Positions 18,151 through 27,351 of a stretch of DNA of 42,966 bases are shown here, one piece after another. Location: positions 1 to 42,966 of the forward strand of contig RGPT01000007.1 in NCBI GenBank assembly GCA_010032545.1. Direction: 5' to 3'. The DNA is from Alphaproteobacteria bacterium (GTDB taxonomy: Bacteria > Pseudomonadota > Alphaproteobacteria > Reyranellales > Reyranellaceae). The translations under genes were made by a program, and so were the position numbers. The notes beneath the pieces were generated by a model, which ran no database searches, was not told where the DNA came from, and saw only the letters and a program-made list of their open reading frames with translations. The first letter of the stretch is position 1, and the number at the start of each line of letters is the position of its first letter.

Positions 18151-19134
18151 TCATTCGATGGTTATGTTGCCGTCGCGAACGACCTTGCCCCATTTTCCGA
18201 TTTCCTCGGAGACGAACGCGGCAAAGTGCGCGGTCGGCGCGCCACCCGGCGACGCCCCCTGCTCGAACCAGGCCTTCTTCAGGTCGGCCGAGGCGAATGC
18301 CTTCTCGACCGCGGCCTGCATCCTGGCGATGACTGTAGCGTCGGTGCCGGCGGGGGCCCACAGCCCGTACCACGACAGCGACTCGAAGCCCGTAAGTCCA
18401 GCCTGCGCCGCCGTCGGAATATCGGGGAAGGCCGGCGAACGCTCGGCCGAGAACACCGCGAGCGCCCTCGCCTTGCCGCTTCTAATGTAAGGCGCCGCGC
18501 TGCCGAGGCCCTCGAAGACCGCCGTCACTTCGCCGCTGATCAACGCCGCCGTCGCCGGGCCCGACCCCTTATAGGGAACGTGAGTCATGACGGTGCCCGT
18601 CTTAGCGTTGAAAATCTCACCGGCAAGATGGCGGGTCGTGCCAAGACCGGCCGACCCATAGTTGACCTTGCCCGGATTGGCCTTGCAGTAGGCGATGAAC
18701 TCCTGAAGCGTGTTCGCCGGAATTCCGGGATAAATCACCAGCACGTCCGGGACGGAGGCCACGCTCGTGACCGGGGCGAGGTCCTTCTGCAGATCGTACG
18801 AAAGTTGCTTGTAGGCGGTGACGGCAACGGCGTGATGGACGGAACCGAGGAGAAACGTGTAGCCGTCCGGTTTGGCCTTGGCGACCATGGCGGCCCCTAC
18901 GGTACCGCCTGCTCCGGCGCGATTGTCGATCACGACCTGCTGGCCGAGCTCCTGCGACAGCTTCGCCGCGAAGGGTCGCGCGAAGGTGTCGGTGCCGCCG
19001 CCAGGCGCAAAGGGAATGACCAGCGTGATCGCCCGGGTGGGCCACGCCTGTGCACGGACCATCCCCGGCAGAAGCAGGGACGCTGCGGCGCCCACTATCG
19101 CGGCGCGACGCGCCGGCCCCTTTCCCATCGTCAT
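18151..19134 (-). CDS. Bug/TctC-family tripartite tricarboxylate transporter solute-binding protein
   Basis: A 327-residue periplasmic binding protein. A signal (RRAAIVGAAASLLLPGMVRA) is followed by the family series ITLVIPFAPGGGTDTFAR, VVIDNRAGAGGTVGAAMVAKA, PDGYTFLLGS, and GSAGLGTTRHLAGE with the ligand-loop VPYKGSGPA. Bug proteins bind carboxylates, amides or aromatic acids for TctAB permeases, but none is encoded here, so it must work with a remote permease or act in sensing. GGAGGT five bases before ATG 19134 fixes the start. It heads the block with the alpha/beta hydrolase and amidohydrolase, 97 bases after the gatA stop. It is paralogous to the broken Bug gene at 14.5-15.4 kb. Confidence 0.93.
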   Translation of the reverse strand: MTMGKGPARRAAIVGAAASLLLPGMVRAQAWPTRAITLVIPFAPGGGTDTFARPFAAKLSQELGQQVVIDNRAGAGGTVGAAMVAKAKPDGYTFLLGSVHHAVAVTAYKQLSYDLQKDLAPVTSVASVPDVLVIYPGIPANTLQEFIAYCKANPGKVNYGSAGLGTTRHLAGEIFNAKTGTVMTHVPYKGSGPATAALISGEVTAVFEGLGSAAPYIRSGKARALAVFSAERSPAFPDIPTAAQAGLTGFESLSWYGLWAPAGTDATVIARMQAAVEKAFASADLKKAWFEQGASPGGAPTAHFAAFVSEEIGKWGKVVRDGNITIE

Positions 19135-19231
19135 TGCGACCTCCGTCGTTCGTTCGTCCGCCTACGCATTGGCCATGACGCTTTCATGAACAGAGACTGG
19201 CACGCAGGTGTGCCGATGTCGCTGCGGGAAC

Positions 19232-20704
19232 TCAGTACCCCGCGGGTCGCATGGTGAAAGCCGCCGCCTGTTCCAGCGCGGCAGCGGCACGCAGCATCGT
19301 TTCCTCGTCGAATGCGCGGCCGATCAGCTGCAGACCGAGCGGCAGGCCGTCCTTGTCGAGGCCGGCCGGCACGGAAATGCCCGGAAGGCCCGCCATCGAG
19401 GCCGGAATGGTGAACATGTCGTTGAGATACATGGTCACCGGATCGTCCATCTTCTCGCCGGCGGCGAAGGCCGCCGTGGGCGCGGTCGGCGTCAGCAGCA
19501 CGTCGCACTTTTCGAAAGCCTGGCTGAAGTCGCGGGCGATCAGCGAACGGATCTGCTGCGCCTTCTTGTAGTAGGCGTCGTAGTAGCCGGCCGACAGCAC
19601 GTAGGTTCCGATCAGGATACGGCGGCGTACTTCCTTGCCGAATCCGGCGCCACGCGTGTTCTGGTACATCTCGGCCAGGTCCTTGCCCGGCACGCGCAGT
19701 CCGAAGCGCACGCCGTCATAGCGCGCCAGGTTGGACGAGCACTCGGCCGGCGCCACGATGTAATAGGCGGGCAGTGCATATTTGGTATGCGGCAGCGAGA
19801 CCTCGACCGTCTGAGCTCCAGCTGCCTTGAGCATCTCCATGCCCGTCGACCACAGGGCGACGATCTCCGGCGACGTGCCGTCGACGCGGTACTCCGTTGG
19901 AATGCCGACCTTCATGCCCCTGATGTCGGGGTTACGTGCGGCTGCCGCAAAATCAGGCACGGCACGTGGCGCGGAAGTGGAGTCCTTCGGGTCGTGACCG
20001 GCCATCGCCTGCAGCAACAGCGCAGAATCTTCGACGGTGCGGGCGAAGGGACCCGGCTGGTCGAGCGAGCTGGCGAAGGCCACGACGCCCCAGCGCGAGC
20101 AGCGGCCGTAGGTCGGCTTGAGGCCGACGATGCCGCAGAACGACGCCGGTTGGCGGATCGAGCCGCCGGTGTCGGTGCCGGTGCTGCCTGGTACCATGTA
20201 GGCCGCGACCGCGGCAGCCGAGCCGCCGGACGAGCCGCCAGGGACCAGCTTGCGGTTGTCGCCCCGCCGCTTCCACGGATTCTCGACGCCGCCGAAGTGG
20301 CTGGTCATGTTCGACGAACCCATGGCGAACTCGTCGAGATTGGTCTTCCCGACCATCACCGCGCCCGATTTCCAGAGATTGGCGGTTACCGTGCTCTCAT
20401 ACTGCGGCACGAAGCCCTCGAGGATGTGAGAGCCGGCCGTGGTCTGCACGCCCTCGGTGCAGAACAGGTCTTTAATGGCAAGCGGGATGCCTTCGAGGAG
20501 ACCCGCCTCGCCCTTGGCGCGCCGCGCGTCGGAAGCCGCGGCCATGGTGTGGCCCTTCTCCGGCGTCTCGGTGATGAAAGCATTGAGCCCACGGTGCTGA
20601 TCGAGCTTCGCGAGATGGGCGCCAGCCACCTCGACGGCGCTGACCTCCTTCTTGGCAAGTGCTGTGCCAAGCTGGGCGATGGTCAGGTCGGTGAGCGACG
20701 CCAT
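19232..20704 (-). CDS. gatA: Asp-tRNA(Asn)/Glu-tRNA(Gln) amidotransferase subunit A
   Basis: Glutaminase subunit of GatCAB, from the amidase-signature family; it releases ammonia from glutamine for transamidation of the misacylated tRNA. The 490-residue protein keeps the catalytic Ser-cisSer-Lys set: K78 in IPLAIKDLF, the serines of [11 protein letters not shown] (S158/S159) and the nucleophile in [14 protein letters not shown] (S182). The [21 protein letters not shown]-type segment and the C-terminal [10 protein letters not shown] and [10 protein letters not shown] are typical. It starts 3 bases after the gatC stop, with GGAG inside the end of gatC. In many genomes gatB would follow, but here a catabolic block does. 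Confidence 0.97.
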   Translation of the reverse strand: MASLTDLTIAQLGTALAKKEVSAVEVAGAHLAKLDQHRGLNAFITETPEKGHTMAAASDARRAKGEAGLLEGIPLAIKDLFCTEGVQTTAGSHILEGFVPQYESTVTANLWKSGAVMVGKTNLDEFAMGSSNMTSHFGGVENPWKRRGDNRKLVPGGSSGGSAAAVAAYMVPGSTGTDTGGSIRQPASFCGIVGLKPTYGRCSRWGVVAFASSLDQPGPFARTVEDSALLLQAMAGHDPKDSTSAPRAVPDFAAAARNPDIRGMKVGIPTEYRVDGTSPEIVALWSTGMEMLKAAGAQTVEVSLPHTKYALPAYYIVAPAECSSNLARYDGVRFGLRVPGKDLAEMYQNTRGAGFGKEVRRRILIGTYVLSAGYYDAYYKKAQQIRSLIARDFSQAFEKCDVLLTPTAPTAAFAAGEKMDDPVTMYLNDMFTIPASMAGLPGISVPAGLDKDGLPLGLQLIGRAFDEETMLRAAAALEQAAAFTMRPAGY

Positions 20705-20707
20705 CGT

Positions 20708-21025
20708 CTACTCCACGACCTTGGGAACGGTGAAGAAGCCACCGGCATTCTTGTCCGACATGTCGATATAGACAGCACCGCCCGGCGCATTGGCCAGCAC
20801 CTTGGCCGCAATGCCACCATCGGTCACCTTGTCGGCGCGCAGCGGCAAGGTCACGTCCGAGACGCTCGACAGCGGCTCGACGTTCCGGGTATCGACCTCG
20901 TTCAACTGCTCGATCCAGGCGAAAATGCCCGACAGCTCGCCGGCCAGCGGCGCCAGTTCCTCGTCCGGCACATTCACACGGGCAAGCCGCGCGATGCGTG
21001 CCACAGTGTCTTTGTCGAGCGCCAT
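20708..21025 (-). CDS. gatC: Asp-tRNA(Asn)/Glu-tRNA(Gln) amidotransferase subunit C
   Basis: Small linker subunit (105 residues) that wraps around GatA and GatB and stabilises the complex. The family pattern is clear: helical start VARIARLARVNVPDEEL, LSGIFAWIEQLNEVDT, then the extended segment VEPLSSVSDVTLPLRADKVTDG and the C-terminal FFTVPKVVE. GGAGAT seven bases before the ATG supports the start. It lies 79 bases after the antiporter stop on the same strand and is translationally close to gatA. The operon promoter is probably in that 79-base gap. Confidence 0.96.
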   Translation of the reverse strand: MALDKDTVARIARLARVNVPDEELAPLAGELSGIFAWIEQLNEVDTRNVEPLSSVSDVTLPLRADKVTDGGIAAKVLANAPGGAVYIDMSDKNAGGFFTVPKVVE

Positions 21026-21072
21026 TCCGTTATCTCCAAAGCCCGTAATCGGCGCGGTTGGTAGCCGTTTTG

Positions 21073-21098
21073 CCCTGCGCGATCAACCAATCGCAGGG
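21073..21098 (-). terminator. hairpin after the antiporter gene
   Basis: A 7-bp stem CCCTGCG/CGCAGGG with a 12-base loop lies just beyond the antiporter stop and before gatC on the same strand. The reverse strand has no T-run after the stem, so rho-independent termination is doubtful. Confidence 0.35.
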
Positions 21099-21104
21099 TG
21101 AGCT

Positions 21105-23630
21105 CTAGGAAGCAGCCTTGTTATCGCTCGCGTTCGCAGCGCTCCGCCGCGACGTCACCGCCTCAATCTCGGCGCGAACCTCGGGCCGATGGGCCAGCAA
21201 TTTATTGAAGTCCTTCTTGTAGAGCACCAGGAGGTGGCAGTAGCCGTTGGCCACAACGTCCGCATTGCGCGGCTGGGCGCTGAGCAACCCCATCTCGCCG
21301 AAGAAGTCGCCTTCCTTGAGTGTCACCAACGCGGTTCGGAGGTGGACTGTCACCTCGCCGGCAGCGACGAAGTACATTGCGTCCGGCGTACCGCCGACGG
21401 CAACGACCTTCTCGTCTGGCAGCGCCACCAGCGCACGCAGGCGCTTGCTGACGGCAAAGATCGCTTCGCGGTCGAGCGACGCAAACAACGACACCCGCCC
21501 GATCATGGCGGCCAGCTCGAGACCGAGGTCGAGTGGCGGCCGCTCGCTGATTGCGCCGCGTCGCTCAGCAAGCTTGTCCCGCAAGTCGTTGTAGACTTCG
21601 CGGCTGATGATGCCTTCGCGAAGGCGCCGGGAATACTCCGCCGCTTCGAAGCGGATGGCCGCCCGCTCGAACTGCCGCGCCTCGATCGATTCGGCGTAAC
21701 CGGGATACTGCAAGGAGAGTGCCTTCAGAGCGCTGTCGACCGCTGCCTGGCGCTTGCCGATCACGGCTGCCAGCCGCGTCTCGGCGTCGGCGCCGAGCAG
21801 GTCGGCAACCGAGCTGATGTTGAAGGCCGCCAGCTCCGCGAGCATGCTTTGCGAGACCATCAGGATCTCGAACCGATCCGCGAGCTGCTCGGTCAGCGGG
21901 CCTGCGATTTCGAACCGGCGGTGCAGCCAAAGTGCCGCCCTGAAAGCGAGATCGGGATGCTGGATGTTCTCGAGCCATTGCGCATAGCCCGCCTCGCCAC
22001 GATCCCGAACGGTGTCGATCAGGCGATCAGCCCTTGCCGCCAGCAGCGCCACCATGCGTCGTGACAGGATCTGCTGCTCAAACAGGTCGAGGTAGAGTTC
22101 CTTCTCGCGCGTCGAGAGCGTCACCAGGCCGATCTTGATCCGCTCGTCGATGTCGAGTGCAAGGCTCTCGGGTGCGGGCGTGATCTCGGCGTCGCCGGCG
22201 GAAACAGGATCCACGTCGACGGTCCCGGTGCGTGCGTTCTGCTGCCGCATGATCTGTTGCAGATGGTGGGCGACATTGACGCGAGACAGCGCAAGCACGC
22301 GGTCGCGCAGCGCCAGTTCGAGTCGGCTCAGCTTGTCGAGTCCAAGCACATGCATTACCAGGCCGAGCGTCGTGGCATTGACGAAGAGCGTGAACAGCAC
22401 GAACAGAACAGCGGAGATCGCGATGAAGTCGCGCACGGCTTCCGGCAGCCTCTGGTCGCCGGCGGCGACCATCGCCAGCACGATGGTCACCGCACCGCGC
22501 AGGCCGCCCCAGACGAGGATCGCCTTGTATTGCTTGTTGACCGGCTGGACGAGCTTGGTGGCCTCGAGCACAGGAAGCATGCCGAAAACGACAAGAGCAC
22601 GTGCCAGGAACGCACCCGCGGCGACGGCGACAACGCCCCAGACATAGAGCCAGGTAATCTGCAGCAGAACATTGGCCGCCTGCATCGATGCGAGCACGAA
22701 GATCAGGCAACTCGCCCAGAACTCGAGCTGCATCCAGATCTGGCGCAACGCCGTCCACTGGCGCGGATGAAGATGTGTGGGCCCATAGGCAGCCATCGTC
22801 AGCGCCGCCATGACGACGGAGACAACGCCGGAAACATGGAGATACCGGTCGGCCAGGACGAAGCTCAGGTAACAGAGGCTCACCGTCACCGAAGCAATGG
22901 CGGCGTCCGACTCGCCCAACCGCGGCAGGATCACCATCGCACCGCGCGCCATGATGAACCCCAGCAGCAGCCCGCCAATGAATTCGCGCAGGAACACCGC
23001 GATCGCACCGGTCGGGTCGCTCGCGATCTCCGCCGTCAGGGGATCGCCGAACGAACGCGATACCAGGATCCCCATGAACAGGCCGAAGGCTGCGATGGCA
23101 ACCGCATCGTTCAGGAGCGACTCGCCTTCGGCCAGGATCGACAGCCGCTTGGGCGCACCGACGTCACGGAAAATGCCGATGACCGCGGCCGGGTCGGTCG
23201 TCGAGACGACAGCGCCGAGCAGCAGGCAGACCACGATATCGATCCCTGTGGCCAGATGGACGACACCGGCCACGCAGGCGATGCACACCAGGACCGCCAC
23301 GATGGCCAGCAGCAGCACGGCATGGATCTCGTCCATCAGGCGTCGCACGTCGATGGTGAGGCCAGCGGTGAACAGCAGAGGCGGCAGAAACAGCGGCAGG
23401 AAAACATCGGTGCCGACCTCGAGCTTGTCGAGGCCGACGAAGGCGTCGCCCAGCGCCCCCAACTTCATATCGACGGCAAGTATCCATGACCCGAGAAAGC
23501 CCATTCCCATGCCGGCAATGGCCAGGAGGACGGTGTGCGGCAGGCGGAACCTCTCGGCCAAAGGCACGAGGACGCTGACCACCAGCAGCACCATCGCAAT
23601 CGCCAGAAGCGCGTAGATCGTGTCGGTCAC
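21105..23630 (-). CDS. CPA1-type Na+/H+ antiporter with C-terminal cyclic-nucleotide-binding domain
   Basis: An 841-residue inner-membrane protein. The first 430 residues or so form 11-13 membrane helices of the NhaP/SOS1 (CPA1) antiporter family. They include the unwound-helix TTDPAAVIG, the ESLLNDAVAIAAFGLF motif with the ion-binding ND pair, and WGGLRGAVTIVLAM. A long cytoplasmic region of helices follows. The last 140 residues are a cyclic-nucleotide-binding domain (FASLDREAIFAVSKRL; phosphate cassette GDFFGEMGLL, PRNADVVA). The layout resembles SOS1-type exchangers gated by a cytoplasmic sensor. The start is a GTG with a weak upstream AGG. Likely role is Na+ or K+ export and pH control; the ion and nucleotide are unknown. 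Confidence 0.92.
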   Translation of the reverse strand: MTDTIYALLAIAMVLLVVSVLVPLAERFRLPHTVLLAIAGMGMGFLGSWILAVDMKLGALGDAFVGLDKLEVGTDVFLPLFLPPLLFTAGLTIDVRRLMDEIHAVLLLAIVAVLVCIACVAGVVHLATGIDIVVCLLLGAVVSTTDPAAVIGIFRDVGAPKRLSILAEGESLLNDAVAIAAFGLFMGILVSRSFGDPLTAEIASDPTGAIAVFLREFIGGLLLGFIMARGAMVILPRLGESDAAIASVTVSLCYLSFVLADRYLHVSGVVSVVMAALTMAAYGPTHLHPRQWTALRQIWMQLEFWASCLIFVLASMQAANVLLQITWLYVWGVVAVAAGAFLARALVVFGMLPVLEATKLVQPVNKQYKAILVWGGLRGAVTIVLAMVAAGDQRLPEAVRDFIAISAVLFVLFTLFVNATTLGLVMHVLGLDKLSRLELALRDRVLALSRVNVAHHLQQIMRQQNARTGTVDVDPVSAGDAEITPAPESLALDIDERIKIGLVTLSTREKELYLDLFEQQILSRRMVALLAARADRLIDTVRDRGEAGYAQWLENIQHPDLAFRAALWLHRRFEIAGPLTEQLADRFEILMVSQSMLAELAAFNISSVADLLGADAETRLAAVIGKRQAAVDSALKALSLQYPGYAESIEARQFERAAIRFEAAEYSRRLREGIISREVYNDLRDKLAERRGAISERPPLDLGLELAAMIGRVSLFASLDREAIFAVSKRLRALVALPDEKVVAVGGTPDAMYFVAAGEVTVHLRTALVTLKEGDFFGEMGLLSAQPRNADVVANGYCHLLVLYKKDFNKLLAHRPEVRAEIEAVTSRRSAANASDNKAAS

Positions 23631-23696
23631 TTGCCTAACCTACTCCGGCTGCGGCCCGTGTCGACCCGGGCCGCCTCCCGTCTTATAACCTCGGCA

Positions 23697-24476
23697 ATGG
23701 CCGGCATGGCAGTCTTCATTCATGGCATGTGGGGTATGCCCGACGTGTGGCGAAACTGGCGCGCCTTCGCGGAGGCGCGCGGCTGGCAGACCATGGCGCC
23801 AGCGCTTCGTCACCACGACGCGCCTCCCCTCGAACCGCCAGCAGGGCTCGGCACGACCAGCCTTCTCGACTACGCGGCCGATCTGGAGACCTGCCTGCGC
23901 GCGTTGCCCGAAAAGCCCGTCGTCGTCGGCCATTCGATGGGCGGGTTGATCGCGCTCATGCTCTGTGCCCGCGGCGTGGCGCGCGCCGGCGTCCTGTTGA
24001 CGCCCGCGCCGCCGGCCAGCGTGATCGCGCTCCGCCCTTCCAACATCATGGCCTTCGCACGCATCCAGGCGCGCTGGGGCTGGTGGCGCAAGCCGCACCG
24101 CGCGACACGCGCCGAGGCCTTGTCCCACACGTTCAACACGACCGAGCCTGGTCTTGGCACCGAACTGCATGCCGCATTCGTGCATGAATCGGGCCGCGCC
24201 CTTTTCGAGATCGCGCTTCCCTGGCTCGACCGCACCAAGGCTGCCACCGTCGATGTCCGGAGCGTGACGGTGCCGCTGCTGTTCGTTGCGGCCTACAAGG
24301 ACAGGCTCGTGCCGCCGGGTGTCGTCCGCCGCACCGCCCGCCAGTTCGCGCCGGTGGCGGACTATCGCCAGTACGCTGGCCACGGCCATTGGGTTCCGGG
24401 CCAACCTGGCTGGGACCTGATCGCAGCCGATAGCTTCGCCTGGCTCGATGCCTTGGCCAAGAAGGCGCCCACCTAG
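23697..24476 (+). CDS. alpha/beta hydrolase
   Basis: A 259-residue alpha/beta-hydrolase with the family order. The oxyanion-hole HGMWG is near the start, the nucleophile elbow is VGHSMGG (about residues 81-87), the acid is in AAYKDRLVPP, and the histidine is in YAGHGHWVPG. No signal peptide is present. I chose the ATG at 23697 because the domain begins at once (MAVFIHGMWG). Earlier in-frame codons would add 50 residues overlapping the divergent antiporter gene in the opposite strand. Its stop overlaps the ruvX start by one base (TAGTG), so the two are probably translationally coupled. A lysophospholipase or carboxylesterase is possible; the substrate is unknown. Confidence 0.85.
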   Translation: MAGMAVFIHGMWGMPDVWRNWRAFAEARGWQTMAPALRHHDAPPLEPPAGLGTTSLLDYAADLETCLRALPEKPVVVGHSMGGLIALMLCARGVARAGVLLTPAPPASVIALRPSNIMAFARIQARWGWWRKPHRATRAEALSHTFNTTEPGLGTELHAAFVHESGRALFEIALPWLDRTKAATVDVRSVTVPLLFVAAYKDRLVPPGVVRRTARQFAPVADYRQYAGHGHWVPGQPGWDLIAADSFAWLDALAKKAPT

Positions 24477-24964
24477 TGCCGATCGTCGATTTTACCGGTT
24501 TGCAGGCGCTGCTGGTGCGCGACGGACGACTGATGGCGCTCGATGTCGGCAGCAAGACCATCGGCATCGCCACATCCGACGCGCTCCGCATGCTCGCCAC
24601 GCCGCTCACGACGCTCCGGCGCGCCAGGCTCGCTGCCGATCTGGCCGCCCTTGCCGAGCTGACGCGGAAGCACGAAATCAAGGCTCTGGCGATCGGCCTA
24701 CCGCTCAATATGGACGGCACAGAGGGCCCACGCTGCCAGTCGATCCGCCAGTTCGCGGCCAACATCGCAGCCCATGGACCGCCAGCGCTTGCAACGCTGC
24801 CGATCGTGCTGCAGGACGAGCGCATGAGCACCGCCGCTGTCACGCGCGGTATGATCGACGACTACGACATGAGTCGCGCCAAACGCGCCGAGCGGGTCGA
24901 CGCGGCTGCTGCCGCATGGATCCTGGAATCAGCCCTCGCCAGGCTGCGTCCAAGGCCCGCCTAG
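24476..24964 (+). CDS. ruvX: RuvX/YqgF-type Holliday-junction resolvase-like RNase H-fold protein
   Basis: A 162-residue RNase H-fold protein related to YqgF/RuvX, implicated in pre-16S rRNA 5'-end maturation and proposed as a Holliday-junction resolvase. The first acidic residue is in ALDVGSKTIGIA (D23), the second motif is AIGLPLNMDGTEGP, the third QDERMSTAAV, and the last ERVDAAAAAWIL. The start is a GTG overlapping the upstream alpha/beta hydrolase stop. The C-terminus shares 4 bases with the convergent MauG-type gene. ruvX commonly lies near gatCAB and pyrB in alphaproteobacteria, as here. Confidence 0.94.
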   Translation: MPIVDFTGLQALLVRDGRLMALDVGSKTIGIATSDALRMLATPLTTLRRARLAADLAALAELTRKHEIKALAIGLPLNMDGTEGPRCQSIRQFAANIAAHGPPALATLPIVLQDERMSTAAVTRGMIDDYDMSRAKRAERVDAAAAAWILESALARLRPRPA

Positions 24965-26133
24965 GGACACAGCGGCGGCGGCGACGGGCGCGGCGGCGGA
25001 GCGGCGTCAAGCGAACGAAGGAAGGCCACGAGGTCGCTGCTCTGCCCGGCGGACAGGCCGAGCGCACGGACCAACGGCGTGCCGTCGCTATGCAGCCGGT
25101 CGGGGCTCACCTCGGAGTAGTGCCGGACGACGTCCTCAACCGTGGCCAAACTGCCGTTGTGCATGTAGGCCGCCGACCGCCCGACCTGCCGCAATCCGGG
25201 AACGCGGAACTCGCCGAAATTGCTGTGCAGCCGCCGCACATGCCGCGTGCGCCGCGCGTTGGCGCCAGACGCGTCGTCGTTGTAGCGGCCGAGGAGGTTG
25301 AACGGGCTGTCGGCCAGTGCAGCGATCCCGCCGAGCCGGCCGGCGTCCACTTCGCCCGGACGAACGAAGAACCCGATGCCGATGTCGCCGAACTCGCCGT
25401 TGGTGAAGCGCGGTCCGAAGTGGCAGGCGTTGCAGTTGGCCTCGCCGATGAACAATTTCAAGCCACGTTGCTCGGACTGTCCATAGCGCGCGGCCGCCTC
25501 GCGATCTCCGGCCATCAGGGCGTCGCGGAAGTCGTCAAACCGCGTGCGCGGACTGACCAGCGTCGCCTGAAAGGCGGCCAACGCTTTCGCGGCATTGACC
25601 AGCATCTGCTCGTCATCGCCATCAGGCTTCCTGCCGAAGGCCCGCTCGTAGCCGCAGGCGAGTTCCTTGTCCTCGCGCAGCAGGCGGGCCACGCGCGCGC
25701 TGCTGCCTGCCATCTCCCGAGCATCGAGAATCGGCTTGATGGTATGCGCCCACAGCGAGTCGGCCGCACCGGACCAGCCGAACCAATGGGAGTACCCGAC
25801 GTTCCACAGCGAAGGCGTGCGTCGGTCGAGATCGGCACGCCCCTTCCCCAGGGCACGGCCATCGCTCCAGTCGCGGCCCTCCTGGTGACAGGTAGCGCAG
25901 CTCACGAGGCCATCGCCCGACAGGCGCGCATCGCTAAAGAGGTGTTCGCCCAGCACGATTCCTACGGGCGTAGCCGATACGCGGTTCGAGGGATCGCGCG
26001 CTGGCGGCGGCGGCCACGGCCCGTGCTGGCCGACCAGCCGAATCTCGGCTTCCGACCAGTCGAGCGTTGCCTGCGCCGCAGCAGGCGCGGCCAGCGCTGC
26101 CAGCAGCGCGGTCGTCAGAAGCGCCCGCCTCAC
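24961..26133 (-). CDS. MauG/CcpA-type diheme cytochrome c peroxidase
   Basis: A 390-residue periplasmic protein. A signal peptide (1-21, LLTTALLAALAAPAAAQA) is followed by two c-type heme sites, CATCH (79-83) and CNACH (234-238), in the spacing of bacterial diheme peroxidases and MauG. The family motifs RRTPSLWNVGYSHWFGWSGA, KALAAFQATLVSP and a late FRVPGLRQVGRSAAYMHNGS (possible distal methionine, with the GSLATVEDVV segment) are present. It could reduce H2O2 or oxidise a protein or small substrate at high-valent heme. It ends a leftward operon with the YtkA-like protein, the exported amidohydrolase and a TIGR02466 oxygenase; its ATG overlaps the YtkA-like stop by 4 bases. Confidence 0.93.
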   Translation of the reverse strand: MRRALLTTALLAALAAPAAAQATLDWSEAEIRLVGQHGPWPPPPARDPSNRVSATPVGIVLGEHLFSDARLSGDGLVSCATCHQEGRDWSDGRALGKGRADLDRRTPSLWNVGYSHWFGWSGAADSLWAHTIKPILDAREMAGSSARVARLLREDKELACGYERAFGRKPDGDDEQMLVNAAKALAAFQATLVSPRTRFDDFRDALMAGDREAAARYGQSEQRGLKLFIGEANCNACHFGPRFTNGEFGDIGIGFFVRPGEVDAGRLGGIAALADSPFNLLGRYNDDASGANARRTRHVRRLHSNFGEFRVPGLRQVGRSAAYMHNGSLATVEDVVRHYSEVSPDRLHSDGTPLVRALGLSAGQSSDLVAFLRSLDAAPPPRPSPPPLCP

Positions 26134-26531
26134 TTGATATAGAAATCGTGCGTAAGGCGTTCGATCTCCTCGCCCGCGCGCACATCGATGGAGATCTCCC
26201 AGTGTCCGGCCATGTGAAAGACCAAGCCCTCGGCGCGAAACCTTCCGTCGCCCTTCGCCACGATGCTGGGGTGGTAGTTCATCGCGTGCTTGTGTTCGGG
26301 CATCTGGGCGTCGACCGCGACCAGCTCGCCGGCGGTGCCCGACTTGGTGCAGACGTTGAACACCAGGGCAAACGGCTCACCGACCTCGATACGCAAAGGG
26401 TCGGGGCGAAAGGCGATCATGTAGTGATCGGAGAAGATCACCAATCCGGCGCCGCGTCCAAGGTCGAGCGGACAACCAGCCCATGCGGGGCCGGTGACGA
26501 AAAACGCGACCAGGGCCGCCAGCAGCCTCAT
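26130..26531 (-). CDS. YtkA/FixH-like periplasmic metal-binding protein
   Basis: A 133-residue secreted beta-sandwich protein. After a signal peptide (about 1-18), it shows the YtkA-like pattern: a first strand pair, then AQMPEHKHAMNYHPSI, then GLVFHMAGHWEISIDV. A cluster of His and Met (M77, H80, H82, M84, H87, H106, M107, H110) looks fit for Cu(I) or another soft metal. Two cysteines (C20, C61) may form a disulfide. It overlaps its neighbours by four bases on both sides (the amidohydrolase upstream, the MauG-type peroxidase downstream), so they are surely translated together. A chaperone or electron-transfer role for that peroxidase is inference. Confidence 0.82.
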   Translation of the reverse strand: MRLLAALVAFFVTGPAWAGCPLDLGRGAGLVIFSDHYMIAFRPDPLRIEVGEPFALVFNVCTKSGTAGELVAVDAQMPEHKHAMNYHPSIVAKGDGRFRAEGLVFHMAGHWEISIDVRAGEEIERLTHDFYIK

Positions 26532-27340
26532 TGGCTCCCGCCGAACAGACGATCGCCGTTCTCGTAGGCGATCTTGCGGGCAACGTCAGGAGGCAGGTCC
26601 GCAAGCCACTGCCGCGACCATCGGGCATGCTCGACCACGTAATGCCAGCGCTCGGGCGTAAAGGTATCGGTACCGACCACGAACCGGTCGGGAAATTCCA
26701 GAAATGCCTCGCGCCAACCCGGCGCCACCTTGCCGCCAGAGGCATGCGAGGTGAGGAACGCCAGGTCGCAGTAGAGTTTGGGGTAGCGCCGCAGCATTTC
26801 CCGAATCTTCTCGGGCCGCTCGAAGCCGGAGTGGGCCCACAGAACCTTGGCATCCGGGTCCTGCTGGAAGTGACGCACGACGGCATCGGCGTCGGAATGG
26901 GAATGCAGATAAAGGCCGTACTTCTTGGCGAGCTGGACGACGCCGCGCATGTTGGGCAAGTCGGCATCGGCGCCAAAGATATGAAACTCGCCAATGGCAA
27001 CGTACTTCCGCTTGGAAAGAAGGTCTTCCAGGAACGGCAGGACAGTTGGATCCCGCTGCCAGGTCGACAGCTCTCCGCGCGAGCGGTAGGGCCGCAGTTC
27101 GGGCACGATCACCTGAGGCGCTACATCCTGCAGCATCTTGGTGCCTTCGTTGTTCGAGCTCGACACCATGGCGCGCTTCACGCCCGCCTTCTTCAGGATT
27201 TCCACGACCTCCTTGGGCGGCACGACCGTCCAGGCGTCATGGCTGTAGTGCATGTGCGCATCGAAGATCGGCAGTTCCTGATCGGCATGGGCCACGCCGG
27301 CTGCGACAACCAGTGACAGGGTGGCAAGTGCATGGCGCAT
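26528..27340 (-). CDS. exported amidohydrolase-family (TIM-barrel) hydrolase
   Basis: A 270-residue protein with an N-terminal signal peptide (about 1-19, LATLSLVVAAGVAHA). The HxH-like first motif is FDAHMHYSHDAW. Later come GEFHIFG, the metal histidine region YLHSHSDADAV, AHSGFERP and the late acidic GTDTFTPERW, which together match metal-dependent hydrolases of the amidohydrolase_2 type acting outside the cytoplasm. GGAAG 11 bases before the ATG overlaps the stop of the TIGR02466 gene. It overlaps the YtkA-like gene by 4 bases. The substrate is unknown; its exported state and tie to a heme peroxidase are the notable points. Confidence 0.87.
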   Translation of the reverse strand: MRHALATLSLVVAAGVAHADQELPIFDAHMHYSHDAWTVVPPKEVVEILKKAGVKRAMVSSSNNEGTKMLQDVAPQVIVPELRPYRSRGELSTWQRDPTVLPFLEDLLSKRKYVAIGEFHIFGADADLPNMRGVVQLAKKYGLYLHSHSDADAVVRHFQQDPDAKVLWAHSGFERPEKIREMLRRYPKLYCDLAFLTSHASGGKVAPGWREAFLEFPDRFVVGTDTFTPERWHYVVEHARWSRQWLADLPPDVARKIAYENGDRLFGGSQ

Positions 27341-27351
27341 GCGATCTTCCT

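Noticed and set aside
19208-21064. 618-codon frame on the + strand opposite gatA and gatC
   Set aside because: It spans both gat genes and their junction and has no recognisable fold. It is the usual GC-rich antisense shadow.
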